Assembly: GCF_027214005.1 (NCBI RefSeq)
Contig: NZ_JAPWGY010000003.1
Coordinates: forward strand, 558,001 to 622,000
Direction of reading: 5' to 3'
Length of the DNA: 64,000 bases
From: Kiloniella laminariae
Lineage (GTDB): Bacteria; Pseudomonadota; Alphaproteobacteria; Kiloniellales; Kiloniellaceae
Below the pieces are notes generated by a model. The model was not told the origin of the DNA. It did not search any database and saw only the letters and a program-made list of their open reading frames with translations. This document shows, one piece after another, positions 1 through 7,517 of the stretch (position 1 is its first letter; each line of letters begins with the position of its first letter). The translations under genes were made by a program, and so were the position numbers.

Positions 1-1
1 C

Positions 2-1657
2 GAGGCCTATGCCAAGGCACAGGGCATGTGGCGCGAAACCAACACACCTGATCCTGTCTTTACCGCGTCGCTGGAACTTGACCTTTCTACCGTTGAGCCG
101 AGTCTGGCAGGGCCAAAACGTCCTCAAGACAGAATTTCGCTCAGCAACCTGGCTTCAAAATCGATTGCGACGATTAAGGAAGCTGTCGGTGAAGACATCA
201 CCAAAACCGCGGCTGTTGCAGGCAAGGATTATGGCCTGAATCACGGCGATGTAATGATTGCCGCGATCACCAGCTGTACCAATACCTCGAACCCATCTGT
301 TTTGATCGGTGCGGGATTGGTTGCGAAGAAAGCCTATGAACTTGGTCTGACAGTCAAGCCATGGGTCAAGACCTCACTGGCACCGGGGTCACAGGTTGTG
401 ACTGATTATCTTGAAAAAGCCGGTTTGCAGGATTACCTCAACAAACTCGGTTTCGACCTTGTCGGGTATGGTTGTACGACCTGTATCGGCAACTCCGGTC
501 CTCTGGCTGATGAATACATCGATGCGATTGACAAGGAAGGCCTGCAGGTTGCTGCGGTTCTTTCTGGTAACCGTAACTTTGAAGGTCGTGTCAGCCCGCA
601 GACCCGTCTGAACTATCTCGCTTCCCCTCCGCTGGTGGTTGCCTATGCTCTCGCCGGGAATGTCACGCTTGATCTGTTGAACGACCCGATTGGTCAGGAC
701 AAGGCAGGCAAGGATGTCTATCTCAAGGATATCTGGCCGTCTTCTCAGGAAATCGCTGAAGTATCCGGCTATGCTCTGACACCGGAGATGTTCAAAGACC
801 GCTACAGTAACGTCTTTGAAGGTCCGGAAGAGTGGAAGAAGATCGAAACAGCTACCGGTCTGACCTATGACTGGAATGACCAGAGCACCTATGTACAGTA
901 TCCGCCATTTTTTGAAGGGATGAGCCGCGAAGCTGGTGGTTTCAGCGATGTCACTGGTGCGCGGCCTTTGCTGGTCCTGGCAGATAACATCACAACTGAC
1001 CATATCTCACCTGCTGGTTCGATCAAGGCAGACAGCCCGGGCGGCAGTTATCTGACAGAGCATCAGGTTCGTCCGGTTGATTTCAACTCATACGGTTCTC
1101 GTCGCGGCAATCATCATGTGATGATGCGCGGTACCTTCGCCAACATCCGGATCAAGAACGAGATGGTTGACGGTATCGAGGGTGGCTTCTCCAAGTACAA
1201 GGGTGAGACCATGCCGGTCTATGATGCAGCCATGAAGTACATGGCTGACGAGACGCCGCTGGTTGTTTTTGGCGGCAAGGAATACGGTATGGGCTCGTCA
1301 CGTGACTGGGCCGCCAAGGGAACCCGTTTGCTGGGCATTAAAGCGGTTATTGTCGAGAGTTTCGAGCGTATTCACCGTTCCAACCTGGTTGGTATGGGCG
1401 TTCTGCCGCTGCAGTTCAAAGACGGTATGACCCGACAGAGTCTGAAGATCACCGGTGATGAGACCATTGATCTGTCCGGAATTGCGGATGGCATCAAGCC
1501 GGGGATGGATGTGGAGTGCCGGATCAGCCGTCCGGACGGCTCTGTAGAAAATATCAAGCTTCTTTGCCGGATTGATACGGCTGATGAGGTGGAATATTAC
1601 CGTCATGGCGGAATCCTGCATTACGTATTGCGTAACCTGATGAACGACGCCGCCTGA
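2..1657 (+). CDS. acnA: Aconitate hydratase, C-terminal part (5' end outside window)
   Basis: This is the C-terminal ~551 residues of a monomeric aconitase, which interconverts citrate and isocitrate in the TCA cycle using a [4Fe-4S] cluster. The frame is open from base 2, so the true start lies upstream of the window. Cluster-ligand cysteines are visible in the segments [13 protein letters not shown] and [12 protein letters not shown]. The swivelling C-terminal domain follows, with the substrate-loop motif [11 protein letters not shown]. Length and order fit the AcnA/IRP1 type rather than AcnB. A strong terminator follows 23 bases after the stop, so this is the last gene of its unit. The family call is secure; only the N-terminus is missing. 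Confidence 0.97.
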   Translation, partial: EAYAKAQGMWRETNTPDPVFTASLELDLSTVEPSLAGPKRPQDRISLSNLASKSIATIKEAVGEDITKTAAVAGKDYGLNHGDVMIAAITSCTNTSNPSVLIGAGLVAKKAYELGLTVKPWVKTSLAPGSQVVTDYLEKAGLQDYLNKLGFDLVGYGCTTCIGNSGPLADEYIDAIDKEGLQVAAVLSGNRNFEGRVSPQTRLNYLASPPLVVAYALAGNVTLDLLNDPIGQDKAGKDVYLKDIWPSSQEIAEVSGYALTPEMFKDRYSNVFEGPEEWKKIETATGLTYDWNDQSTYVQYPPFFEGMSREAGGFSDVTGARPLLVLADNITTDHISPAGSIKADSPGGSYLTEHQVRPVDFNSYGSRRGNHHVMMRGTFANIRIKNEMVDGIEGGFSKYKGETMPVYDAAMKYMADETPLVVFGGKEYGMGSSRDWAAKGTRLLGIKAVIVESFERIHRSNLVGMGVLPLQFKDGMTRQSLKITGDETIDLSGIADGIKPGMDVECRISRPDGSVENIKLLCRIDTADEVEYYRHGGILHYVLRNLMNDAA

Positions 1658-1680
1658 CGGCGATTTCATTACTCGTAAAA

Positions 1681-1712
1681 AAGGCAGCCGGGATTTCCCG
1701 GCTGCCTTTTTT
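1681..1712 (+). terminator. Rho-independent terminator of acnA
   Basis: A perfect inverted repeat (AAGGCAGCCGGGA with its complement) around a short loop is followed by a run of T. It lies 23 bases after the aconitase stop. Confidence 0.93.
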
Positions 1713-1774
1713 GATCGCGCAAACTTGAAGGTGAGTGACTGGTGTCGCAGAGGGCCCAAGCTTAATCTGGGCAG

Positions 1775-2644
1775 ATGAAACACTCTTTTTCACCCCTGCT
1801 CAAACATCCCGTTGCCAAGGTTATGGCTGTTATTCTTGGGCTTTCTTCGGCCTGGATCTATCAGGCTGTAAGGGGACCTTCTGCCGAACAGATTGCAGAA
1901 GCAGAAGCCCGACTTGGGCTTGGGCAGATCGTTACCCAGGCTGCCGAGGCATCCGAACTTCCTGCCGGAATTCCGGATAGGACTTCTCCCGTTGTTGTCG
2001 AGCTTTTTACCTCTCAGGGGTGCAGCTCTTGCCCTCCAGCAGATGCCTTGCTTAACGAATTGGCTGACCTGCCGGGTATCATCGTGCTTTCCTATCATGT
2101 GGACTATTGGGATTATATCGGCTGGAAAGATCCTTTCTCCAGTCCTGAGGCCACGGCAAGACAACGGCGATACGCACAGGCACTGGCACTACGCTATGTC
2201 TATACCCCGCAGATTGTGGTTGATGGTGTGGATGAAATGGTTGGATCACGCAGGGGAGATGTTCTGTTGGCAATTGAAGCCGCAGCAAGGAAGGAGAAGC
2301 CGACCAAACTCCAGATCAGGTCTGATCACGGCGCAGGAGGTGGTGATGCGCTCGTTTTTGAAGGCGAATTACCAGAAGCGCAAGGCGTGACATTATGGTT
2401 GGCAACTTTTGACCACAAGCATGAAACCAATATCAGCAGGGGAGAAAATGACGGATTGTTGCTGATCAATCGCCACGTTGTACGCCGCTTGACCCCGGTT
2501 GTTGAATGGAATGGTCGGGACAGGTTACTTCCTCTTGATCGGGTTTTGTCAGGGTTTGATCCAAAACAGGGTTATGCGTTTCTTCTTCAAGAGAAGGGTA
2601 CAAACAGTGTTCTGGGGGCTGTACTTCGAAAGGACCCGCAATAG
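1775..2644 (+). CDS. DUF1223 family thioredoxin-fold protein
   Basis: A 289-residue protein of the DUF1223 family, which has a thioredoxin-like fold and no well-established reaction. Residues ~15-32 form one hydrophobic segment (VMAVILGLSSAWIYQAV), either a membrane anchor or an uncleaved signal. The hallmark VVELFTSQGCSSCPPADALL follows, with a CxxC that could be redox active. The motif SYHVDYWDYIGWKDPF is also typical of the family. The protein probably acts outside the cytoplasm. It stands alone between the acnA terminator and the convergent LysR gene. The ribosome-binding site is weak. Confidence 0.85.
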   Translation: MKHSFSPLLKHPVAKVMAVILGLSSAWIYQAVRGPSAEQIAEAEARLGLGQIVTQAAEASELPAGIPDRTSPVVVELFTSQGCSSCPPADALLNELADLPGIIVLSYHVDYWDYIGWKDPFSSPEATARQRRYAQALALRYVYTPQIVVDGVDEMVGSRRGDVLLAIEAAARKEKPTKLQIRSDHGAGGGDALVFEGELPEAQGVTLWLATFDHKHETNISRGENDGLLLINRHVVRRLTPVVEWNGRDRLLPLDRVLSGFDPKQGYAFLLQEKGTNSVLGAVLRKDPQ

Positions 2645-2664
2645 ACAGGGGGGCGTTTCCTAAA

Positions 2665-3564
2665 TCAGACGTGATCCTGTAATACAGCTGTTTTTGCCAT
2701 ATAGGATTGCATAAAATCCCGCAGGCATTTTGCCCGGGCGCTTAACAGGCGTCCACTGGGCCAGACTGCAAATATATCCCTTTGAGGTCCGTGATAGGGC
2801 GGCAGAATTCTGATTAGCTGATTTGTCTGCAAGGCATTGCTGACCTCGCTGAGAGGCAGAAGCGCAATGCCAATGCCATCAACAGCCATTTGTGTCGCCA
2901 GGGTGATATCATTCACGAAGGTGCCGGGCTGAGGATAAAAGCGTTCCCGGATTTTTGTTTCGGGATTATACAGGTCCCAAACCGGAAGGATATTTCCGGT
3001 GATCAGGTGGTGCTGTTCCAGATCGGCCAGTACCCGGGGCGTGCCCTGCTGTTGAAGATAATCCGGTGCGGCAACCAGAACGGTCGAGACTGATCCCAGG
3101 CGCTTTTGATAGAGCTGGGAGTCTTCTTGCGGCCCGATCCGAAGGGCCAAATCAATCTGTGCCGATAACAAATCTTCCCGCTCATTATTCAACAGCAGAT
3201 GCAGCTGGATAGCCGGATAGCTTTTGATAAAGGCCGACCACATTGGCTGTAGCAGGCCAATGGAAATATTGGTCGGGGCCAGAACCCGGAGCGGACCTTG
3301 CAACTGTTGCAGGTCCTGATTGAGGTTGCGTGTCGCGGCTTCAAGCTGTTCCAGTAAGGGAGCGCAGGATTGATAATAGGCTTCACCCTCGCTGGTCAGG
3401 CTGAATTTCCGGGCTGAACGGTGGATCAATTGATAGCCGAGGGTGGCTTCAAGTTTTTTGAGGCGTCGGGTTACCGTTGCCGGGGGCAGCTTCAGATATT
3501 CAGCCGCTGCGGAAAGGCTCTGGTTTTTTACGATATGGGTAAAAAGGGAGAGGTCGTCAAACAT
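2665..3564 (-). CDS. LysR-family transcriptional regulator
   Basis: A 299-residue LysR-type regulator. The N-terminal winged helix-turn-helix (residues 1-60, with SLSAAAEYLKLPPATVTRRLKKLE) is followed by a substrate-binding-like effector domain. The ATG at 3564 was chosen over an upstream TTG at 3600 because MFDDLSLFTHIV is the normal LysR beginning. The gene is divergent from the ABM-DUF2798-RidA operon, so by the usual LysR arrangement it probably controls that operon through the 122-bp gap. The effector is unknown. Confidence 0.93.
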   Translation of the reverse strand: MFDDLSLFTHIVKNQSLSAAAEYLKLPPATVTRRLKKLEATLGYQLIHRSARKFSLTSEGEAYYQSCAPLLEQLEAATRNLNQDLQQLQGPLRVLAPTNISIGLLQPMWSAFIKSYPAIQLHLLLNNEREDLLSAQIDLALRIGPQEDSQLYQKRLGSVSTVLVAAPDYLQQQGTPRVLADLEQHHLITGNILPVWDLYNPETKIRERFYPQPGTFVNDITLATQMAVDGIGIALLPLSEVSNALQTNQLIRILPPYHGPQRDIFAVWPSGRLLSARAKCLRDFMQSYMAKTAVLQDHV

Positions 3565-3686
3565 GATTCCATTATTGGAATTTATATGATCAATATTCAA
3601 TATATATTTTGCTTATGGAATTTATTACCTCTGGATCTATCGAGTTTAGCCACAGAAACCTAAACACAGAAACAGAGGAAACAGTT
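3565..3686. promoter_or_regulatory. Divergent LysR / ABM promoter region
   Basis: This AT-rich 122-bp spacer separates the LysR gene from the operon it faces. It holds short repeats of the type ATTGGAATTTAT and TTATGGAATTTAT (around 3572-3585 and 3613-3625), possible LysR half sites. GAGGAA at 3675-3680 is the ribosome-binding site of the ABM gene. The operator assignment is inference from layout. Confidence 0.5.
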
Positions 3687-3992
3687 ATGTTATGGATTAG
3701 TGCCGGGATCGAAGTACAGGATCATGCAGAGATAGAGCGGGCCAGAACAGAGTTGGAAAAGCTGGTTGCTGCTACACAGCATGAGCCTGATTGTTTCAAG
3801 TTTGAAATTCTCCAGAATATCGAGAAACCTCAATGTTTCACGCTCTGGGAATGTTGGGCAGATGCAGACGCATTGAAAGCTCATTTCGAAACAACCCATA
3901 CCAAGGCCTATCTGGCGCTGGGGCTGACAGAAGTCAATTATATTGAGCGACTGGAATCCTGTGCCGGGGGGGCGATGGAGCAAGCAGCATGA
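3687..3992 (+). CDS. Antibiotic biosynthesis monooxygenase (ABM) domain protein
   Basis: A 101-residue protein of the ABM/YgiN/LsrG-like dimeric alpha-beta barrel family. Members act as small cofactor-free monooxygenases on quinones or related compounds, or bind small ligands. The sequence runs from MLWISAGIEV to YIERLESC and includes the family region CFTLWECWADADALKAHFETTHTKAY. The ATG at 3687 follows a GAGGAA ribosome-binding site; the longer frame from TTG 3609 would run across the divergent promoter. Its stop overlaps the next start by four bases (ATGA). The substrate is unknown. Confidence 0.85.
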   Translation: MLWISAGIEVQDHAEIERARTELEKLVAATQHEPDCFKFEILQNIEKPQCFTLWECWADADALKAHFETTHTKAYLALGLTEVNYIERLESCAGGAMEQAA

Positions 3993-4234
3993 AACAGCGC
4001 CTGCTTTTTTCCGTTCTTATGTCACTCGTTTTATCCTTCCTGATGTCCTGTTGGGTCACATGGGTGAATCTTGGTCTGAGTGAGGTTTTTGTCGAGCGCT
4101 GGATGAACGCTTTTGTCCTGGCCTGGCCCGCGGCGGCGATCATTTCGTTCTTTTGCGGGCCATCGGTTCAAGGGGTGAGCCAACGTATGCTTTCGTCAAA
4201 AAGCCTTTCCCATAGCGCCAAAAATCGAGGGTGA
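3989..4234 (+). CDS. DUF2798 family small membrane protein
   Basis: An 81-residue protein with two predicted membrane segments (residues ~5-30 and ~42-62), matching the DUF2798 pattern of FSVLMSLVLSFLMSCWVTWVN, then an amphipathic linker and AFVLAWPAAAIISF. Its function is unknown. It overlaps the ABM stop by ATGA and the RidA start follows four bases after its own stop, so the three are translationally coupled. A role in stress or transport is only guessable from the operon. Confidence 0.85.
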   Translation: MKQRLLFSVLMSLVLSFLMSCWVTWVNLGLSEVFVERWMNAFVLAWPAAAIISFFCGPSVQGVSQRMLSSKSLSHSAKNRG

Positions 4235-4238
4235 AATC

Positions 4239-4613
4239 ATGGAGCCAAAACGCATAAACCTGCCGGAACTGGGACTGCCAGTTGGCCCCTACGTACATGC
4301 TGTCCTGCATCAAAGCACGCTCTATACCTCCGGCTTTACCGCTTATGGTACGGATGCCCAGTCGGGTTCGGTTTCTGAACAGGCACGGGCGATCTTTACA
4401 CAGTTATTGACGATTGCGGAGAGCCAGAACACGTCAATCGAGAAACTGGTCAAGGTGACACTCTTTGTCACGGATCTGGAGCGTATCTCCGAACTGAGAG
4501 ATTGTCTGATGGATCTCTATGCTGGCGCAGTTCCGGCCAGTTCACTGGTCAAGGTCGATCAGCTGTTCTCACCGGAATTGCTCATCGAGATCGAGGCGAT
4601 CTTCGCCCTTTGA
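4239..4613 (+). CDS. RidA/YjgF family protein (enamine/imine deaminase type)
   Basis: A 124-residue protein of the RidA/YER057c/UK114 family, which hydrolyses reactive enamine or imine intermediates or serves related degradation roles. Family regions are LYTSGFTAYG near residue 30, the helix EQARAIFTQLLTIAESQNTS, and KVTLFVTDL. A canonical RidA has an arginine in the segment before the C-terminal beta strands; here the region reads VPASSLVKVDQL, so it may belong to a divergent subgroup. It is the last gene of the LysR-facing operon and is followed by a bidirectional terminator. Confidence 0.88.
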   Translation: MEPKRINLPELGLPVGPYVHAVLHQSTLYTSGFTAYGTDAQSGSVSEQARAIFTQLLTIAESQNTSIEKLVKVTLFVTDLERISELRDCLMDLYAGAVPASSLVKVDQLFSPELLIEIEAIFAL

Positions 4614-4631
4614 TCAAAGCGTCAGGCAATA

Positions 4632-4670
4632 AACAGGGGCGATGCCATTGTACATCGCCCCTGTTGTTTT
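4632..4670. terminator. Bidirectional terminator between RidA and htpG
   Basis: A perfect 13-bp inverted repeat (AACAGGGGCGATG and its complement) has an 8-base loop and T-rich sequence on either side. It lies between the convergent ends of the RidA gene and htpG. Confidence 0.9.
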
Positions 4671-4693
4671 GTCGGCGGTCTTGGTTGTGTGGG

Positions 4694-6586
4694 TTAGATC
4701 AGGCCTTTGCCCATAACCCGGGACATCCGCTGGGCAAAGGTCGCGGCGTCTGCAGGGGCCTGGCCCTCCAGAATCCGGGCCTGATCGAGAAGCAGCCAGG
4801 CCACGTCTTCCAGTTCGGAAGCACCACCGTCTTTTTTGATCAGGCTGGAGAGCTGTTTGACCAGGGCATGTTTGGGATTGATTTCCAGAACACGCTTGCT
4901 GATCTGATCAACCTGTTTGTGACTGCGCAAGATACGCTCGAGGTGAATATCCATATCCCCGTCGTCAGCCACCAGACAGACAGCAGAATCTGTCAGACGC
5001 TCAGAGCTGCGAACATCCTTTACTTCCCCTTCAAGGGTCAGTTTCATGAAGCCAAGCAAGGCGCCAAGTTCATCCTTGTTCTCGTCTTTGCTTTCGGCTT
5101 TGTCCTCATCGGATTTCGCCCCGGAGATCTTGCCGAGGTCTGCACCACCACGGGTAACTGATTTGAAGCTCTTGCCTTCAAAATCTGTAATGGTGGTCAT
5201 CCAGAACTCGTCAACAGGATCAAAGAGTACCAGAACGTCAATATCCTTGGCCTTGAAGCCCTCGATCTGCGGGCTGCGGCGCAGGGCCTTTTCATCTTCA
5301 CCAGAGATGTAATAGATGTGTTCCTGGCCTTCTTTCATGCCGGCGATATAATCCGCAAGGCTGATCCAGCCATCGGATTTGATCGAGCGGAAGCGACAGA
5401 GCTTGAGCAGGTCGTCCTTCTGGGCGAGATCTTCATAGAGACCTTCCTTGAGGACCGGGCCGAACTGTTCCCAGAATTTGATATATTCCTCAGCTTCTTT
5501 TTCGGCTTTTTTCTCAAGCAGACCCAGCACGCGTTTGGTGATCCCACTGCGGATTTTCCGCAGGAGCGGGTTATCCTGCAGCATTTCGCGGCTGATGTTC
5601 AACGGCAGGTCTTCGGTATCGATCACACCCTTGAGGAAGCGCAGATACGGCGGGATCAATTCCTGGCAGTCGTCCGTGATGAATACCCGGCGAACATAGA
5701 GTTTGACCCCGTGTTTGCGTTCAGGGTGGAACAGATCAAAGGGTTTGCTGCCGGGGATGAAAAGCAGGCCGGAATATTCATGTACGCCTTCGACCCGGAA
5801 ATGTTCCTGAAGCCAGGGATCGTCATAGGCATGCGCGACGTGATGGTAGAATTCCTTGTACTGCTCATCTGTGACTTCGGATTTGCTCCGGGTCCAGATG
5901 GCTGAGGCGGAGTTCAGTGTTGCCCACTCTTCGCCTGCTTCCTTGTCTTCATCTTTCTTGACTGCCTTGAAACGAATGGGAATCGGAATGTGATCAGAGT
6001 AGGTTTTGATGATGTTACGCAGGCGCAGTTCTTCGCCAAATTCGCCCTGGTCCTCTTTCAGGTGCAGGGTGATTGACGTGCCGCGGGTTTGCTTGTCGGT
6101 TTCGCCGATGGTAAAGGCACCCTTGCCGTCGGAATCCCATTTCCAGCCCTGCTCCTCGCCAGCCTTGCGACTGATCACGCTGACCTTGTCCGAGACCATA
6201 TAGGCCGAATAGAAACCAACACCGAACTGACCGATCAGATTGTTGCCGTCTTTGCTGTTTTCCATCTGTGACATGAAGGCGCTGGTACCGGAGCGGGCAA
6301 TCGTTCCCAGATTGTCTATCAGCTCTTCACGGTTCATGCCGATGCCATTGTCGCTGATGGTCAGCGTTTTTGCGTCCGGGTTTACTTCCAGATCAATCCG
6401 GAAATCCGGGTCGTCTTTCATCAGATCACCATTGGTCAGAGCCAGGTAACGCAGCTTGTCACAGGCGTCGGATGCGTTGGAGATCAACTCGCGCAAGAAG
6501 ATTTCTTTATTGGAATAGAGCGAATGGGCAACGATGTCCAAGAGGCGAGAAACCTCGGCCTGGAAGGAGAGTTGTTCCTCAGACAT
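4694..6586 (-). CDS. htpG: Molecular chaperone HtpG (Hsp90)
   Basis: A 630-residue bacterial Hsp90, an ATP-dependent cytoplasmic chaperone dimer. The N-terminal GHKL ATPase domain shows SNASDACDKLRY, DNGIGM, GTIARSGTSAF and GQFGVGFYSAYMV. The middle domain carries LFIPGSKPFDLF, YVRRVFITDDC and LPLNISREMLQ. The C-terminal dimerisation domain ends in RMSRVMGKGLI, without an MEEVD tail as expected in bacteria. Length is normal and no frameshift is seen. It is monocistronic, with its own terminator shared with the convergent RidA gene. Confidence 0.98.
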   Translation of the reverse strand: MSEEQLSFQAEVSRLLDIVAHSLYSNKEIFLRELISNASDACDKLRYLALTNGDLMKDDPDFRIDLEVNPDAKTLTISDNGIGMNREELIDNLGTIARSGTSAFMSQMENSKDGNNLIGQFGVGFYSAYMVSDKVSVISRKAGEEQGWKWDSDGKGAFTIGETDKQTRGTSITLHLKEDQGEFGEELRLRNIIKTYSDHIPIPIRFKAVKKDEDKEAGEEWATLNSASAIWTRSKSEVTDEQYKEFYHHVAHAYDDPWLQEHFRVEGVHEYSGLLFIPGSKPFDLFHPERKHGVKLYVRRVFITDDCQELIPPYLRFLKGVIDTEDLPLNISREMLQDNPLLRKIRSGITKRVLGLLEKKAEKEAEEYIKFWEQFGPVLKEGLYEDLAQKDDLLKLCRFRSIKSDGWISLADYIAGMKEGQEHIYYISGEDEKALRRSPQIEGFKAKDIDVLVLFDPVDEFWMTTITDFEGKSFKSVTRGGADLGKISGAKSDEDKAESKDENKDELGALLGFMKLTLEGEVKDVRSSERLTDSAVCLVADDGDMDIHLERILRSHKQVDQISKRVLEINPKHALVKQLSSLIKKDGGASELEDVAWLLLDQARILEGQAPADAATFAQRMSRVMGKGLI

Positions 6587-6844
6587 GATTCTTTGTCCAC
6601 CTTTGTTATGCTATGTAATTGATGTTGTTCAGCTCCTGGAAAGATATCTCCAGGAACACAAGAGATATGGCGCAGTCGGGCGGGTTTTTCAAGTTATTAG
6701 GGGAAGGGAGAGGACATCGGGTCCAAAGGATTGTCACCGTGGGTTGCGGCTGGAGATCGGTGCGGGTTTTGCAGATCAGAAGGATCTGGGGTACAAAGTT
6801 GAAAATTTCGACTGTAGATAATCTGAGTACCGTCAGGAGAGGGT

Positions 6845-7489
6845 ATGTTTAGCTTGGCTCAATGGCCTGTTTTTCTGGGTGTTATACTGCTTTTGGGCGG
6901 ATGTGCTGCAGGTCGGAATTCTTCGCCGATGATGATTTTCGAGCGCAAGGGGGTCGCTGAACCAACAATAGAGGCTTTCCAGTACTGTCACGGCTATGGT
7001 TGTCAGACCAAGGTGGAGCTTTCCCTCAATGAACTGGAAAAATCGGGACTTGTTGAAGCTTTCGGGATAGCCGCAACGCCTCGGGAAGAACGCGCGGCCA
7101 TGGCGCGGGCGGTTGCCTATATGGAAAAACTGAACGGCCCGAAAACCGGAACCGACAAGGATATCGGCGGAACTTTCACGGGGTATGGCGAACCCGGGCA
7201 ACTTGATTGTGAGGATGAAGCGACAAACACGACGACGACGCTGATCTTTCTCCGCGACCTTGGTTTATTGAAACATCACCGCCTGCGTTCCCAGGTAACC
7301 AGAGGTTTTTTCTTTGGCGGATGGCCACATACCTCGGCAGCAGTGATCGAGATTTCTTCCGGTAAAAGCTATGTGATTGATTCCTGGTTTGAAAACAGCG
7401 GAGTGGTCCCGCATATCGTGCCCTACGACATATGGTCATCCGGATGGGACCCGGCCAAGGATGGGCCGATCGCTGAAGAGACCTTCTGA
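6845..7489 (+). CDS. Lipoprotein with a transglutaminase/papain-like Cys-His-Asp arrangement
   Basis: A 214-residue protein with a lipoprotein signal: hydrophobic residues 7-17 and the lipobox LGGC with Cys20. I do not recognise a named family. Three motifs in order suggest a transglutaminase-like cysteine hydrolase: DCEDEATNT (Cys122), WPHTSAAVIE (His162) and YVIDSWFEN (Asp179), with the spacing usual in that fold. Function is therefore inferred: an outer-membrane-anchored or periplasmic cysteine hydrolase or amidase. The ribosome-binding site AGGAGAGGGT lies directly upstream. It is a single gene, convergent with the ATPase gene. Confidence 0.7.
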   Translation: MFSLAQWPVFLGVILLLGGCAAGRNSSPMMIFERKGVAEPTIEAFQYCHGYGCQTKVELSLNELEKSGLVEAFGIAATPREERAAMARAVAYMEKLNGPKTGTDKDIGGTFTGYGEPGQLDCEDEATNTTTTLIFLRDLGLLKHHRLRSQVTRGFFFGGWPHTSAAVIEISSGKSYVIDSWFENSGVVPHIVPYDIWSSGWDPAKDGPIAEETF

Positions 7490-7517
7490 TTTGGGATGAA
7501 ATTGTAGTGTGGATCGA

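Noticed and set aside
3609-3686. Longer N-terminus of the ABM protein from TTG 3609
   Set aside because: It would run through the divergent promoter; the ATG at 3687 has a GAGGAA site and fits the family length.
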